From contig JBGCFQ010000009.1 in the NCBI GenBank assembly GCA_045106985.1, positions 124,001 to 188,000 of the forward strand: DNA of 64,000 nt, given 5' to 3'. Both the position numbers and the translations under genes were made by a program. The notes under the pieces were generated by a model that saw only the letters and a program-made list of their open reading frames with translations, was not told the origin of the DNA and did no database searches. Shown here in pieces: positions 16,048-25,289 of this stretch (its first letter is position 1; each line of letters opens with the position of its first letter). Source of the DNA: JAUIET01 sp045106985 (GTDB lineage: Bacteria > Pseudomonadota > Gammaproteobacteria > Pseudomonadales > JAUIET01).

Positions 16048-18027
16048 TTAGATGACTGGCTGCTTGTGCAGCCGCGGTGGCATAGGCACATCCAAGCTAT
16101 CTGCAATCGCACGCAACAACTCATATTCCGTAGGCATGATCTCTCCATCGGCTAGTACGCTGGAAGCGAGAGCTTTTATTAAACGTGGTTTTTCCAGTGG
16201 CGCTAGCAAGTTAAGATCGGCCAGCGATGAGTCTATCTCAGCGAGCTTTAATTGCGGGAAGTACTTAAGCTCTGCGGCCTGCGGACCCAAACCTGTCAGC
16301 CCTGCCTCATGGGCATGACGTCGACTTGCTTCGGTGGGACCTGCTCTCTCTGCAACGGCTGAAAGTATGACATTTGCCTGAATCAGCACCTGATCAATAG
16401 AACGATACTTCACTTTGCGACGCTGCTGCGGCCGTTGGCGAACGCCATCAAGGTGGCGAACGAAAAGCCTATTCAAACACCACTCAAATAGGTCGATCTC
16501 ACTGTCCGCTTGCATTAGTGTCAGGACAACAGACCGAAAGCTGCGATGTTGATCATCGAATTGACGTTTTAATACGGGTAAGCAAAGATCCACTATAGGA
16601 ATACGATACTCTACACCAAGACTTAGAATAATAGGCGCCAAATCTAACACCAGTTGTTGTGCTTTATCATTTTCGGCATCGAGTAGCACTGCCATTTGCT
16701 TTTGCTTAATCGTCACGTCTTTCGACAGCAGCAAGCAGTAAATTGCCACACGCGCACCAAGATCCGTGTGTATGGCTGACAATAATTCACCGCGCATTTG
16801 ACCAAGCAAATCGCTCGCGTACTCAATGTGAGACTGTCCAATCTCACCAACAGAGTCGAGTACAGAGATAGCGTCAATAGTCTCTGTTGCAGAGGCTGCC
16901 AAGGGCACTGCGACGGACGCAGCATTGGCACTAAACTCAATCGGTGGCAGGTTTTCTTGTTTGGACAATTGGGACATGCCATCGCCGAGATGCTTTTCTC
17001 TCGCTCTCTGCGATAGTGCTGCATCAAACTCAACTTTGGTATCAATTAGACTGCCATCCCAACCAGGAAGCACGCGGGAAATACGCTCTTCTATCGGCGG
17101 ATGCGTTGACATCCACGACGACATTTTAAGTGCTTGCCCAAAAAACATATGACTAGCTTCTGCCGCATTTGGCGTAAGTAAGCGCGAGCCAAATTTAAAG
17201 CCGCCTATCTTTCGCAGCGCATTACCAATGCCGTCGGGGTTACGAGTGTATTGCACTGCTGAGGCGTCTGCTAAAAATTCTCGCTGCCGACTGACTGACG
17301 CTTTTATTAAGTGGCCAAAGAACGTGCCGATCGAACCAATAACAATAAGGCCCACACCAATTAGAATCAAAGGCAGGCCATCCCTATTGCTGCTACGCGA
17401 GCGAAACGAGGAGGCTCGCATCATGAAATAGCCGATATTGCCGATCACTAGAATACCGTAGAGCACGCCGATTAGCCGAATGTTAATGCGCATGTCGCCA
17501 TGCAAAATATGACTGAATTCATGCGCTATTACGCCCTGCAACTCTTCACGATTCAAGAAACGAACACAGCCGCGGGTTATGCCAATCACAGCGTCATCAG
17601 TCTGAAAGCCAGCGGCGAAAGCGTTTAATGCGTCATCGTCAAGTATGTAGACTGGCGGTACCGGAAGCCCCGCTGCAATCGCCATTTCCTCTACAACATT
17701 GAGTACTCGTCGTTCATCCGCGTCATTGGTATTGCTGTTAAGAAGGTGGCCACCCAAAGATTGTGCAACCACTTCACCGCCACCGGAGAGCCGTGCAATT
17801 TTGTATAGGCTGGCGATGACAATAATGCCTATAACCCCGAGAGATAAGCCCGCATGGTTTTGCCAAGAGCTCCCCGAAGCGGATCCATCAATGGGAGTAT
17901 AAGCACCACTAACAGCGAACAAAAACAGGTTCGTAATAAAGACAAGACTGGCTGTTGCCAGCACAAACAAGAATATTAATTGACCTGTTTTGCGTCGTGC
18001 CCGGTCCTGCGATTCGAAAAAATTCAT
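16048..18027 (-). CDS. M48-family membrane metalloprotease, HtpX-like, long form
   Basis: 659 residues. Two N-terminal membrane helices (about 16-40 and 60-78) precede the zinc protease domain with HEFSH (His169, Glu170, His173) and the third ligand Glu250 in the RQREFLADASA segment; two more helices lie at about 183-203 and 218-240. Beyond residue 330 there is a 330-residue cytoplasmic extension not present in HtpX (about 290 residues). Its end (about 615-655, containing LADGEIMPTEYELLRAIADS) resembles a TerB-like helical domain. It follows the LemA gene by 31 bp; LemA/M48 pairs are common and are linked to membrane-protein quality control. The pairing is observed; the substrate is unknown. 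Confidence 0.85.
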   Translation of the reverse strand: MNFFESQDRARRKTGQLIFLFVLATASLVFITNLFLFAVSGAYTPIDGSASGSSWQNHAGLSLGVIGIIVIASLYKIARLSGGGEVVAQSLGGHLLNSNTNDADERRVLNVVEEMAIAAGLPVPPVYILDDDALNAFAAGFQTDDAVIGITRGCVRFLNREELQGVIAHEFSHILHGDMRINIRLIGVLYGILVIGNIGYFMMRASSFRSRSSNRDGLPLILIGVGLIVIGSIGTFFGHLIKASVSRQREFLADASAVQYTRNPDGIGNALRKIGGFKFGSRLLTPNAAEASHMFFGQALKMSSWMSTHPPIEERISRVLPGWDGSLIDTKVEFDAALSQRAREKHLGDGMSQLSKQENLPPIEFSANAASVAVPLAASATETIDAISVLDSVGEIGQSHIEYASDLLGQMRGELLSAIHTDLGARVAIYCLLLSKDVTIKQKQMAVLLDAENDKAQQLVLDLAPIILSLGVEYRIPIVDLCLPVLKRQFDDQHRSFRSVVLTLMQADSEIDLFEWCLNRLFVRHLDGVRQRPQQRRKVKYRSIDQVLIQANVILSAVAERAGPTEASRRHAHEAGLTGLGPQAAELKYFPQLKLAEIDSSLADLNLLAPLEKPRLIKALASSVLADGEIMPTEYELLRAIADSLDVPMPPRLHKQPVI

Positions 18028-18058
18028 TGCGTGGTAAAGCTACTAGTCTGCTTGGGCA

Positions 18059-18649
18059 TTAAAAAGAAACTTTGGGTGCCTCTTGAATAGCTTCGCTATC
18101 AGCAAACTCCATCAAACTGGCATCTTTACTATGGCCAAAGTTGTTAGCCACAATATTGGGCGGAAAGGTTTGCTTATAGGTATTGTAGCCCGTCACGGCA
18201 TCGTTGTAGGCCTGGCGCGAAAAAGCCACTTTGTTTTCTGTAGTGGTAAGCTCTTCTGACAACTGCATCATATTTTCGTTGGCTTTCAAATCGGGGTAGG
18301 CTTCCATCACTACGTTAAGCTTACCAAGAGCGCCACCTAATGCGCCTTCTGCGCTGCCCAACTTTTCAATCAGAGCTGGGTCGCCTGGTGATTGAGCCGC
18401 TGCTTGTAGTCCAGCCATCGCTGTATTGCGGGCGTTAATAACCGCCTCCAACGTTTCACGCTCGTGTGACATATAGCCCTTAGCGGTTTCAATTAAGTTA
18501 GGTATAAGATCGTAGCGGCGCTTCAATTGAACTTCGATTTGCGCAAAGGCATTTTCGAATCGATTCTTTAAGGTCACCAGCTGATTGTAAATACTGATGA
18601 AGTAAAAAACGATGCCGGCCAGAACGGCCAGAAAAATAAGAAATTCCAC
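18059..18649 (-). CDS. lemA: LemA family protein
   Basis: 196 residues. A single N-terminal membrane helix (about 2-18) is followed by the conserved YNQLVTLKNRFENAFAQIEV segment and the RRYDLIPNLIETAKGY motif that define the LemA family, then long helices. LemA proteins are membrane-anchored helical bundles of unclear function that are often encoded next to M48 or TPM-domain proteins. Here it is the first gene of a two-gene unit with the M48 protease. The symbol refers to the family and not to the unrelated LemA (GacS) sensor kinase. Confidence 0.92.
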   Translation of the reverse strand: MEFLIFLAVLAGIVFYFISIYNQLVTLKNRFENAFAQIEVQLKRRYDLIPNLIETAKGYMSHERETLEAVINARNTAMAGLQAAAQSPGDPALIEKLGSAEGALGGALGKLNVVMEAYPDLKANENMMQLSEELTTTENKVAFSRQAYNDAVTGYNTYKQTFPPNIVANNFGHSKDASLMEFADSEAIQEAPKVSF

Positions 18650-18705
18650 GATAGGCTCCCCAAATACTGTATTTCAGGGGCCTACCGTATCATAGGATTT
18701 AGAGT

Positions 18706-19611
18706 TTAACCCAGATTTTCTAGTGCTTTGCTAACAAACTTCATGGTTTGCTCAGCGCCACTTCCAGGCTCTTTTTGATCGCTAGGGTCAACAATAGCTG
18801 CCCAGTTTTCCATCACAGCTTCGGCTGTTAATTCGTCAGCCTTGATGTTAATGCCATCAGTTTCATAGATTACCGTTCGTGCAAATGAGCCTGCACCTGC
18901 ACACAATATCGTGCGGTTCGGCGCGTCTTCGGCGACAAGACAAATGAGACCTGGCGTTACGCTCTCTGGATTTAGCAAATCCCACGCTTCTTCCGGAAGC
19001 AAGCCTTCCGTCATTCGGGTTGCTGCTGTTGGGGAAAGTGCGTTGACATTAATATTGTACTTGGCACCTTCCAATACCAGCGTATTCATCAGGCCAACCA
19101 CACCACACTTGGCCGCTCCGTAATTCGTCTGACCAAAGTTGCCGTACATACCACTGCTTGACGTGGTCATAACGATTCGACCGTATTGTTGTTCACGCAT
19201 GATGTCCCATACCGCTTTGGTGCAGTTCACGGAACCCATGAGGTGGACATCAACAACCAAGCTAAAGTCATCCAAGCCTACTTTGGCAAAGGACTTATCG
19301 CGCAAGATGCCAGCATTGTTCACCAGAATATCAACACTCCCCCATTTGGCCTTTGCTTCCTGAACCATAGACACGACAGCGTCGTAATCCGTTACGCTGC
19401 AACCATTAGCTATTGCCTCGCCCCCTTCGGCGATGATTTCTTCCACTACTTGGTTTGCAGCATCACTTGCGCCTTGACCGGATTTGTCGCCGCCAAGATC
19501 GTTAACCACAACTTTGGCGCCTCGCCGTGCCAGCTCTAAAGCATGACAACGACCCAAGCCATTACCTGCTCCAGTTACAATGGCCACGCGGCCGTCAAAT
19601 CGAATACTCAT
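18706..19611 (-). CDS. Short-chain dehydrogenase, (3R)-hydroxyacyl-CoA dehydrogenase-like
   Basis: 301-residue Rossmann-fold oxidoreductase. The nucleotide-binding motif TGAGNGLG is at 13-20, NNAG at 98-101, and the catalytic triad is Ser (151-153), Tyr164 and Lys168 in YGAAK. The long C-terminus after the core resembles the dehydrogenase unit of peroxisomal multifunctional enzyme type 2, which oxidises 3-hydroxyacyl-CoAs. It is the last gene of an acyl-CoA catabolic operon, 15 bp after an acyl-CoA dehydrogenase, which supports a beta-oxidation-like role. NAD is the likely cofactor because an acidic residue follows the second beta strand (NDLGG). Confidence 0.88.
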   Translation of the reverse strand: MSIRFDGRVAIVTGAGNGLGRCHALELARRGAKVVVNDLGGDKSGQGASDAANQVVEEIIAEGGEAIANGCSVTDYDAVVSMVQEAKAKWGSVDILVNNAGILRDKSFAKVGLDDFSLVVDVHLMGSVNCTKAVWDIMREQQYGRIVMTTSSSGMYGNFGQTNYGAAKCGVVGLMNTLVLEGAKYNINVNALSPTAATRMTEGLLPEEAWDLLNPESVTPGLICLVAEDAPNRTILCAGAGSFARTVIYETDGINIKADELTAEAVMENWAAIVDPSDQKEPGSGAEQTMKFVSKALENLG

Positions 19612-19626
19612 TGTTTTGCTCCTTAT

Positions 19627-20844
19627 CTAGCTGTATTTTTTTAGTTCGGCTCTAGTAATCTGGCGACGATGAACCGCGTCTGGTCCATCGGCTATGCGCA
19701 GGGTTCTCGTGCTCATCCACATCATGGCCAACGGAGTATCTTGCGAAACGCCGGTTGCTCCATACATTTGCACGGCTTCATCTATAATCTTCAGAGCAAC
19801 ATTGGGCACGACTACTTTAATTTTTGAAATATCAACCCGGGCCGCTTTGGGGTCAGCATTGTCCATCATCCACGCTGTCTTCAGAGTCAGCAAGCGAGCC
19901 ATATCCAGCTCCATTCGCGCATTAGCGATAATATCAACATTGCCACCCAAGTGCGCTAAAGGCTTACCGAACGCTTCGCGCGATAAAGACCGTTCGCACA
20001 GCATCTTTAAAGCCGCTTCCGCTACTCCTAGCGCTCTCATGCAATGATGAATACGGCCAGGCCCAAGACGACCTTGCGATATTTCAAATCCGCGGCCAGC
20101 ACCCAATATCATATTTTCCTTGGGTACACGTACATTGTTATACCGAATGTGCATGTGGCCGTGTGGCGCATCATCCATGGAGTAAACATGCATCGGTCGG
20201 ACAATTTCAACACCGGCTGTGTCAATCGGCACTAAAATTTGGGATTGCTGTTGATGTCTTGGTGCTTCAGGGTTTGTCTTAACCATGGTGATCATGATTT
20301 TACAGCGTGAGTCACCCGCCCCGGAGATATAGAACTTTTCGCCATTAATTACCCAGTCGTCACCATCTAAAACCGCTGAAGTACACACGTTGGTCGCATC
20401 AGACGAAGCTACTGCCGGTTCTGTCATCGCAAAAGCGGAACGAATTTCGCCGGCGAGTAATGGTTCTAACCATTCTTTTTGCTGTTCAGGCGTACCGTAC
20501 TTTTCCAGCACTTCCATGTTTCCAGTGTCTGGGGCTGCGCAGTTAAACACCTCTGGGCCCATTGGGCTGCTCGCCATTGCCTCAGCTAGGTATGCATATT
20601 CTACAGTGTTAAGCCCCGAACCATATTCGTTTTCGCCGGTCAGAAAAAAGTTCCATAGACCCTGACTGCGAGCTTTGGCTTTTAATCCATCCATGATTTC
20701 GTATTGACGTTCGGTAAGCTGCCATCGATCACCGACACTCACTTCATTATGGTATTCGGCTTCAAATGGGCGAATTTCTTGCTCAACAAATTGCTGGACC
20801 TGCGCAAGAATGGGTTTGACTCGATCGCTTATTCCTAAATCCAT
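19627..20844 (-). CDS. Acyl-CoA dehydrogenase, ACAD10/11-like
   Basis: 405 residues with the three-domain acyl-CoA dehydrogenase fold. The flavin-contact region FAMTEPAVASSDATN and the substrate-loop segment VINGEKFYISGA are present. The C-terminus carries IADGPDAVH where classical enzymes have YEGT, as in the ACAD10/11 subfamily, whose substrates are not ordinary straight-chain acyl-CoAs. A GTG 16 codons upstream extends the frame, but the ATG at 20844 follows a GGGA at proper spacing and matches the usual N-terminus. It lies between a second acyl-CoA dehydrogenase and the SDR gene in one transcription direction. Confidence 0.87.
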   Translation of the reverse strand: MDLGISDRVKPILAQVQQFVEQEIRPFEAEYHNEVSVGDRWQLTERQYEIMDGLKAKARSQGLWNFFLTGENEYGSGLNTVEYAYLAEAMASSPMGPEVFNCAAPDTGNMEVLEKYGTPEQQKEWLEPLLAGEIRSAFAMTEPAVASSDATNVCTSAVLDGDDWVINGEKFYISGAGDSRCKIMITMVKTNPEAPRHQQQSQILVPIDTAGVEIVRPMHVYSMDDAPHGHMHIRYNNVRVPKENMILGAGRGFEISQGRLGPGRIHHCMRALGVAEAALKMLCERSLSREAFGKPLAHLGGNVDIIANARMELDMARLLTLKTAWMMDNADPKAARVDISKIKVVVPNVALKIIDEAVQMYGATGVSQDTPLAMMWMSTRTLRIADGPDAVHRRQITRAELKKYS

Positions 20845-20962
20845 ATTTCTTTCCCGCTCTTCTCTAGTTTGCTTATGTGCAGTAAACCCCACTCGTTAAG
20901 AGTAACGTTTGATTGTTTATTTATTTATTGCTTACTTTCACGCCCGACAAGTCTGTGGCTAC

Positions 20963-22084
20963 TTAATAGTTACTGAGCGTCGCAAAGCGATCAAGATGAT
21001 AGTTTCGATCACCATAGGTATGCTCAAGTGCTCGAGCACGCTTGATGTAGAACCCTATATCATACTCGTCTGTCATGCCGATGCCACCATGCATCTGTAT
21101 CGCTTCATTGGTGGCCAGCTGAGCCACTTCACACACTTTAGCTTTGGTAGCACTTGCCAACAAACCCAAGTCAGGCTTGTCGCCATCAATCGCCTGCAGT
21201 GAGCTGATCACCATAGATTTTGCTAATTCAAGTTCGCAAAATAGATGTGCAGCTCGATGTTGTAGACCCTGAAAAGTACCAATCACTGCGCCGAATTGCT
21301 CTCGCTCTTTGAGGTATGCAACGGTCATTTCAAAAGCGGTGAGAGACAAACCCAGCATCTCAGCGCTTATACCAATATTTGCAATATCGACAGCCTCTTG
21401 CAAAGCGACGCTTGAATCTCCACCATCACCCAGTCGGTTGTCGGCCGTGACCTCAACATTGTTGAGAGTAACGCGTCCACTATTGCGACTGTCGATCATC
21501 GTGACTGTTTCAGTACTTACGCCAGATGCCGTAACGTCTACCACGAACAGGCCAACACCATTATCCGTCCGGGCCGCTATTATAACGCGGTCGGCTGACG
21601 CAACGTCAGCTACAAACTGCTTTGCGCCATTGAGAATGTAGTTTGAGCCTGACGCTTTCGCTGTGGTTGAAAAATTGTTGACGCTGTGATGCCCGTTTTC
21701 TTCAAGCGCCAAACTCATATTCAAGGTTCCTGCTGCAATACCGGGCAGCATAGCTTGCTTCTGCTGACTATTACCTGCTCGCAGCACTACGGTGGCCGCA
21801 CCTAGAACGGTAGCATTCAATGGCGAAGCTGAGAGATTGCGTCCAACTTCCTCCAATACTATCCCGAGGCCGCTATAACCATAGCCAACGCCGCCATATT
21901 CTTCAGGAATGGCTATCCCGGCCCAACCCATCTCGGTCATGCCCTTCCAGACACTTTCCTTATAGCCACGCTCGTCGCCGTTATCGCGCAGTTCGCGAAG
22001 CTGGCTAACAGGTGCGTTATCTTGTAGGAAGCCACTCGCAGCTTCTTTCAGCATTAGTTGTTCTTCGTTCAATATCAGTGCCAC
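20963..22084 (-). CDS. Acyl-CoA dehydrogenase, probable non-catalytic partner subunit
   Basis: 373 residues, acyl-CoA dehydrogenase fold with N-terminal helical domain, a beta domain (ILNGAKQFVADVASADRV) and the C-terminal MHGGIGMTDEYD segment used for FAD contacts. At the place of the catalytic Glu in the usual YEGT motif the sequence reads TYGD, so the base appears absent. In heteromeric acyl-CoA dehydrogenases of steroid catabolism (ChsE-type), one subunit keeps the Glu and the other, with this type of terminus, completes the FAD site. The gene directly upstream encodes a dehydrogenase with the Glu, so an alpha2beta2 complex is plausible but inferred. Confidence 0.85.
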   Translation of the reverse strand: MALILNEEQLMLKEAASGFLQDNAPVSQLRELRDNGDERGYKESVWKGMTEMGWAGIAIPEEYGGVGYGYSGLGIVLEEVGRNLSASPLNATVLGAATVVLRAGNSQQKQAMLPGIAAGTLNMSLALEENGHHSVNNFSTTAKASGSNYILNGAKQFVADVASADRVIIAARTDNGVGLFVVDVTASGVSTETVTMIDSRNSGRVTLNNVEVTADNRLGDGGDSSVALQEAVDIANIGISAEMLGLSLTAFEMTVAYLKEREQFGAVIGTFQGLQHRAAHLFCELELAKSMVISSLQAIDGDKPDLGLLASATKAKVCEVAQLATNEAIQMHGGIGMTDEYDIGFYIKRARALEHTYGDRNYHLDRFATLSNY

Positions 22085-22184
22085 AGGAATACCCTCTTTC
22101 TAATTCGTTACTGTATCGGTGCTAGGTCTGTTGCTAAGTTCATCATCAAAACTGCAGCTGAAACCGCTTCTGGTATTTACCGGA

Positions 22185-23354
22185 TTATTTGTCTGGCAAG
22201 CCGAGCACACGTTTAGAAATAATATTAAGCTGCACTTCTGATGTACCGCCTTCAATCGAATTGGCTTTGCTTCGCAGCCACAACGCAGGAACAGTCGGGT
22301 TATCTTGCCAAACAGACGCATTTGCACCATCAATGGCTAATTGCAGCTCCATTCGACGTTTGTTCAGCTCAGTGCCATAGTATTTGAACATGCTGGACAC
22401 AGCGCCCATTCCCGCACCGCCTTTCGCTTCATCCTTACCCCGTTCAAGGCTAAGGAAGAAAGCGAGCCCGTCAATTTCCATCTGTGCACAATCTCTGCGT
22501 AAAGAGCTATTCGCGAGTTTGCCGTCAGTGTCCGACCCTATTGTTTCTAATGCAGCAGCACTTGGTGACACGGCTGCGAATGATTCACCTATAGAGCTGA
22601 TCATTTCGCGCTCATGAGTCAGAAGGTACTTGGCAATGGTCCAGCCTTTGTTAAGGTCGCCCATCAAGTTATCTTTGGGCACTTTTACGTTGTCAAAATA
22701 CGTTTCGCAAAAAGGTGAGCTGCCACTGATCAATTGGATGGGCGATGTCGTAACGCCTTCGCTGTCCATGTCGAATAGCAGGAAGCTAATGCCATCGTGC
22801 TTAACCGTTGTGTCCGTTCTAACCAGGCAAAAGATCCAGTCGCATTTATCCGCATAAGAAGTCCAGATTTTCGAACCGTTAACGAGATAATGGTCTCCGA
22901 TGTCCTCGGCTTTGGTCGCCAAGCTGGCCAAATCTGAACCGGCGTTAGGCTCGCTGTAGCCCTGACACCAACGAATCTCCCCACGGATAATTTTTGGTAG
23001 ATGCTCTAGTTTTTGCTCTTCGTTACCAAACTTCATCAGCGCAGGCCCAAGCATCGAAATGCCGAAGCTATCGAGTGGCTTCCGACAACCTAATGCGCGC
23101 ATCTCCTGCTGCAGTACTTTAGCCTCCTCTTTGTTGAGGCCGCCACCGCCGTATTCGCTGGGCCATGTCGGGGTAGTCCAGCCTTTTTCGCCCATTCTTT
23201 CAAGCCACAGCCGTTGGTCTTCAGATTGAAATTCCCATTTCCGACCACCCCAGCACCACTCGTTTTCTGACTTAAAGGGCTCGCGCATCTTGGGTGGACA
23301 ATTCTCTTCCAGCCACGCTCTGGTTTCAGTGCGAAACGTTTCCAGATCACTCAC
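22185..23354 (-). CDS. Acyl-CoA dehydrogenase, probable catalytic subunit
   Basis: 389 residues. The N-terminus (RAWLEENCPP, then the KGWTTPTWPSEYGGGG segment), the WCQGYSEPNAGSDLASL flavin and substrate loop, and the C-terminal IEGGTSEVQLNIISKRVLG are typical of the large acyl-CoA dehydrogenase subfamily active on bulky or branched acyl-CoAs. The Glu in IEGGTSE is the expected catalytic base. It is the first gene of a four-gene set (two further acyl-CoA dehydrogenases and an SDR), with 100 bp to the next gene. An inverted repeat 71-87 bp before its start may be an operator. Confidence 0.88.
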   Translation of the reverse strand: MSDLETFRTETRAWLEENCPPKMREPFKSENEWCWGGRKWEFQSEDQRLWLERMGEKGWTTPTWPSEYGGGGLNKEEAKVLQQEMRALGCRKPLDSFGISMLGPALMKFGNEEQKLEHLPKIIRGEIRWCQGYSEPNAGSDLASLATKAEDIGDHYLVNGSKIWTSYADKCDWIFCLVRTDTTVKHDGISFLLFDMDSEGVTTSPIQLISGSSPFCETYFDNVKVPKDNLMGDLNKGWTIAKYLLTHEREMISSIGESFAAVSPSAAALETIGSDTDGKLANSSLRRDCAQMEIDGLAFFLSLERGKDEAKGGAGMGAVSSMFKYYGTELNKRRMELQLAIDGANASVWQDNPTVPALWLRSKANSIEGGTSEVQLNIISKRVLGLPDK

Positions 23355-23424
23355 TGGTCTATCTCCTATTGGGGGTTAAGGGAAGTCGACGGCTACCATT
23401 CAGCCCCCGATCAATTGTAAGTAT

Positions 23425-23441
23425 TGGCATGCGGCATGCCA
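23425..23441. promoter_or_regulatory. Palindromic operator candidate before the acyl-CoA operon
   Basis: TGGCATG-CGG-CATGCCA is a perfect 7-bp inverted repeat around a 3-bp centre. It lies in the 284-bp divergent region, 71 bp from the first acyl-CoA dehydrogenase start and 198 bp from the YpfJ-type gene. Size and symmetry fit a dimeric repressor of the TetR type, commonly used for acyl-CoA operons, but no regulator gene is nearby. Confidence 0.35.
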
Positions 23442-23638
23442 TTTTAAACGGCGATTATCATGCCGCTTTTACGATTTTTCTGCAAGTAACAGACGGATGC
23501 CTCAACACTTTCCCCTTTTAAACGCTAAAGGCGTAATTTGGTAAGGCACAAAACAAAAGTAAAACTGGCTTTGCCGTATTTTGACCTTCCAGCCTCGGCG
23601 CTGCACAATGGCTATCCATACACTCAGGAGAGACTGCC

Positions 23639-24511
23639 ATGCGTTGGAAAAAAGGGCGCCGCAGCCAAAATATAGAAGATCGACGTGGAACACGTATGTC
23701 GACCGGTCGAAAAGCCGGTGGCGGTGGTATTGGCGTTATCGTATTGGCACTAATAGCGATGTATTTCGGTGTAGACCCAAGAGTCGTTATGCAAGGTGCT
23801 GAAGTGCTCAATAGCGGGGGCGGGCAAACAACACAACGTCAGTCGCAAGCTATTCCTGCTGGACAAGAAGAAGCGGCGGCATTTACCTCCGTGGTGTTAG
23901 GTGATACCGAGGATACCTGGAACGACTTGTTTCCCAAGCAGTTTAATCAACGCTATAAAGAACCACAATTGGTGCTGTTTAGCGGCTCGGTGAAGTCTGC
24001 CTGCGGGTTTGCACAAGCCGCAATGGGGCCTTTTTATTGCCCTGGCGATCAGAAAGTTTACATCGACCTTAGTTTCTTTAGCGACTTGAAAAACCGCTTT
24101 GGCGCACCCGGAGACTTCGCCCAGGCCTACGTTATTGCCCATGAGGTAGGGCATCATATTCAGACTTTATTGGGTATTTCCAAGCAAGTTATGGCGCAGC
24201 GCCAGCGAGTGAGTGAGATCGAAGGTAATGCCTTGTCTGTGCGACAGGAATTACAGGCGGATTGCCTCGCGGGTGTTTGGGCCAACAATGCTCATAAAGC
24301 GAGAAATATTCTAGAAAGCGGCGACATAGAGGAGGGTTTGAATGCCGCAACAGCCATTGGTGACGATCGCTTGCAAAAACAGTCCCGAGGCTACATTACG
24401 CCGGAATCATTTACCCACGGCTCGTCAAAGCAACGTGTACGCTGGTTTAAGCAGGGCCTGGAGTCGGGCAATGCCGACAGCTGCGATACCTTCAGTAGTC
24501 GTAACTTATAG
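23639..24511 (+). CDS. ypfJ: YpfJ-type putative neutral zinc metallopeptidase
   Basis: 290 residues. A basic, Arg-rich N-terminus (MRWKKGRRSQNIEDRRG) is followed by a Gly-rich turn and a membrane helix (about 31-44). The C-terminal domain carries HEVGHH (His168, Glu169, His172) and the flanking AYVIAHEVGHHIQTLLG context that defines the YpfJ/KPN_02809 family; later QELQADCLAGVW supplies the probable third ligand. The domain is expected in the periplasm. An AGGAGA seven bases before the ATG fixes the start. The physiological substrate is not known for the family. Confidence 0.92.
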   Translation: MRWKKGRRSQNIEDRRGTRMSTGRKAGGGGIGVIVLALIAMYFGVDPRVVMQGAEVLNSGGGQTTQRQSQAIPAGQEEAAAFTSVVLGDTEDTWNDLFPKQFNQRYKEPQLVLFSGSVKSACGFAQAAMGPFYCPGDQKVYIDLSFFSDLKNRFGAPGDFAQAYVIAHEVGHHIQTLLGISKQVMAQRQRVSEIEGNALSVRQELQADCLAGVWANNAHKARNILESGDIEEGLNAATAIGDDRLQKQSRGYITPESFTHGSSKQRVRWFKQGLESGNADSCDTFSSRNL

Positions 24512-24560
24512 CCGGATGTCTTTGATGGGTTGCTAACTACTGTACGGCTTTCTGAACAGC

Positions 24561-24590
24561 GCACGATAGCGCCAAAGCGCTTATCGTACG
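24561..24590. terminator. Imperfect inverted repeat between convergent genes
   Basis: GCACGATA-GCGC and GCGCTTATCGTA(C) can pair with one bulged base around a CAAA loop. It sits between the ends of the YpfJ-type and SYLF genes and could act as a bidirectional terminator, although no T tract follows on either side. Confidence 0.3.
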
Positions 24591-24609
24591 ACTAGATGAG
24601 AACGAACCG

Positions 24610-25209
24610 TTATCGAGCTACTGAGCGAAACTGCTGGGGCTTGAAGTTAAATTTCTGGCCAGCCACACTTGCCTCCAGCATTAGCCCACCTTTGGCGTGC
24701 GTAAACGCTGCTAAGCCCTTGTAGTAAGAGCCTATAGACTGCATGTCCGAATTCGGTCCTGTGCTGTATCCGGCAGACGCTCCCATCGTGCCTGATTGCG
24801 CCTGTGCACCCGCGGTAATAGCGACGGCTGAGGCGGTGGCGTCAAACTCGAAGGATCCACTGATGAATTCCCGGTAGGCACGCTCATCCTGGAAGAAGAT
24901 GATTTCACTGTAAGCCTGAAGACCAGCCTGAAAACCCAGAGAAAGCTGGGTTAGTGAGGATTGTCCGGAAAGCTCGCCTTGACGAAAAACTTTGCCTTTG
25001 CCAAAAGCGCCACCAACTACAAACCCTCCCTTTCCCACGGTTGGAAAAATCGCATAACCGTAAGAGTGTTCAAAATAGGGTTGAGTGACCGTTGAGGCAC
25101 GAAACATAGTAATGACTTGCTCATATTTGGCATCCGGCGCTTCGGCACTCGCCTGAAAAGCCATCATTCCGGTTATCAATGCCAGGCAAAAAAGTCCTGC
25201 ACGCTTCAT
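24610..25209 (-). CDS. SYLF/YSC84-like lipid-binding protein, exported
   Basis: 199 residues with a clear signal peptide (KR followed by a hydrophobic core, ending ASA at about 22). The mature part has the SYLF-domain pattern: a YGYAIFPTVGKGGFVVGGAFGKG segment, the FQAGLQAYSEIIFF strand and a Gly/Ala-rich middle with SAGYSTG. SYLF domains bind phosphoinositides in eukaryotes; the bacterial role is unknown, probably at the periplasmic or outer-membrane side. It is a single-gene unit converging on the YpfJ-type gene. Confidence 0.85.
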   Translation of the reverse strand: MKRAGLFCLALITGMMAFQASAEAPDAKYEQVITMFRASTVTQPYFEHSYGYAIFPTVGKGGFVVGGAFGKGKVFRQGELSGQSSLTQLSLGFQAGLQAYSEIIFFQDERAYREFISGSFEFDATASAVAITAGAQAQSGTMGASAGYSTGPNSDMQSIGSYYKGLAAFTHAKGGLMLEASVAGQKFNFKPQQFRSVAR

Positions 25210-25289
25210 ACTTCCTCCGTTAGCTTTAAACGCTAATAGTTTGTTTACAGTGCCTTTTTACTCGTGTAACGAGGAAGCGTAAAGACGGA

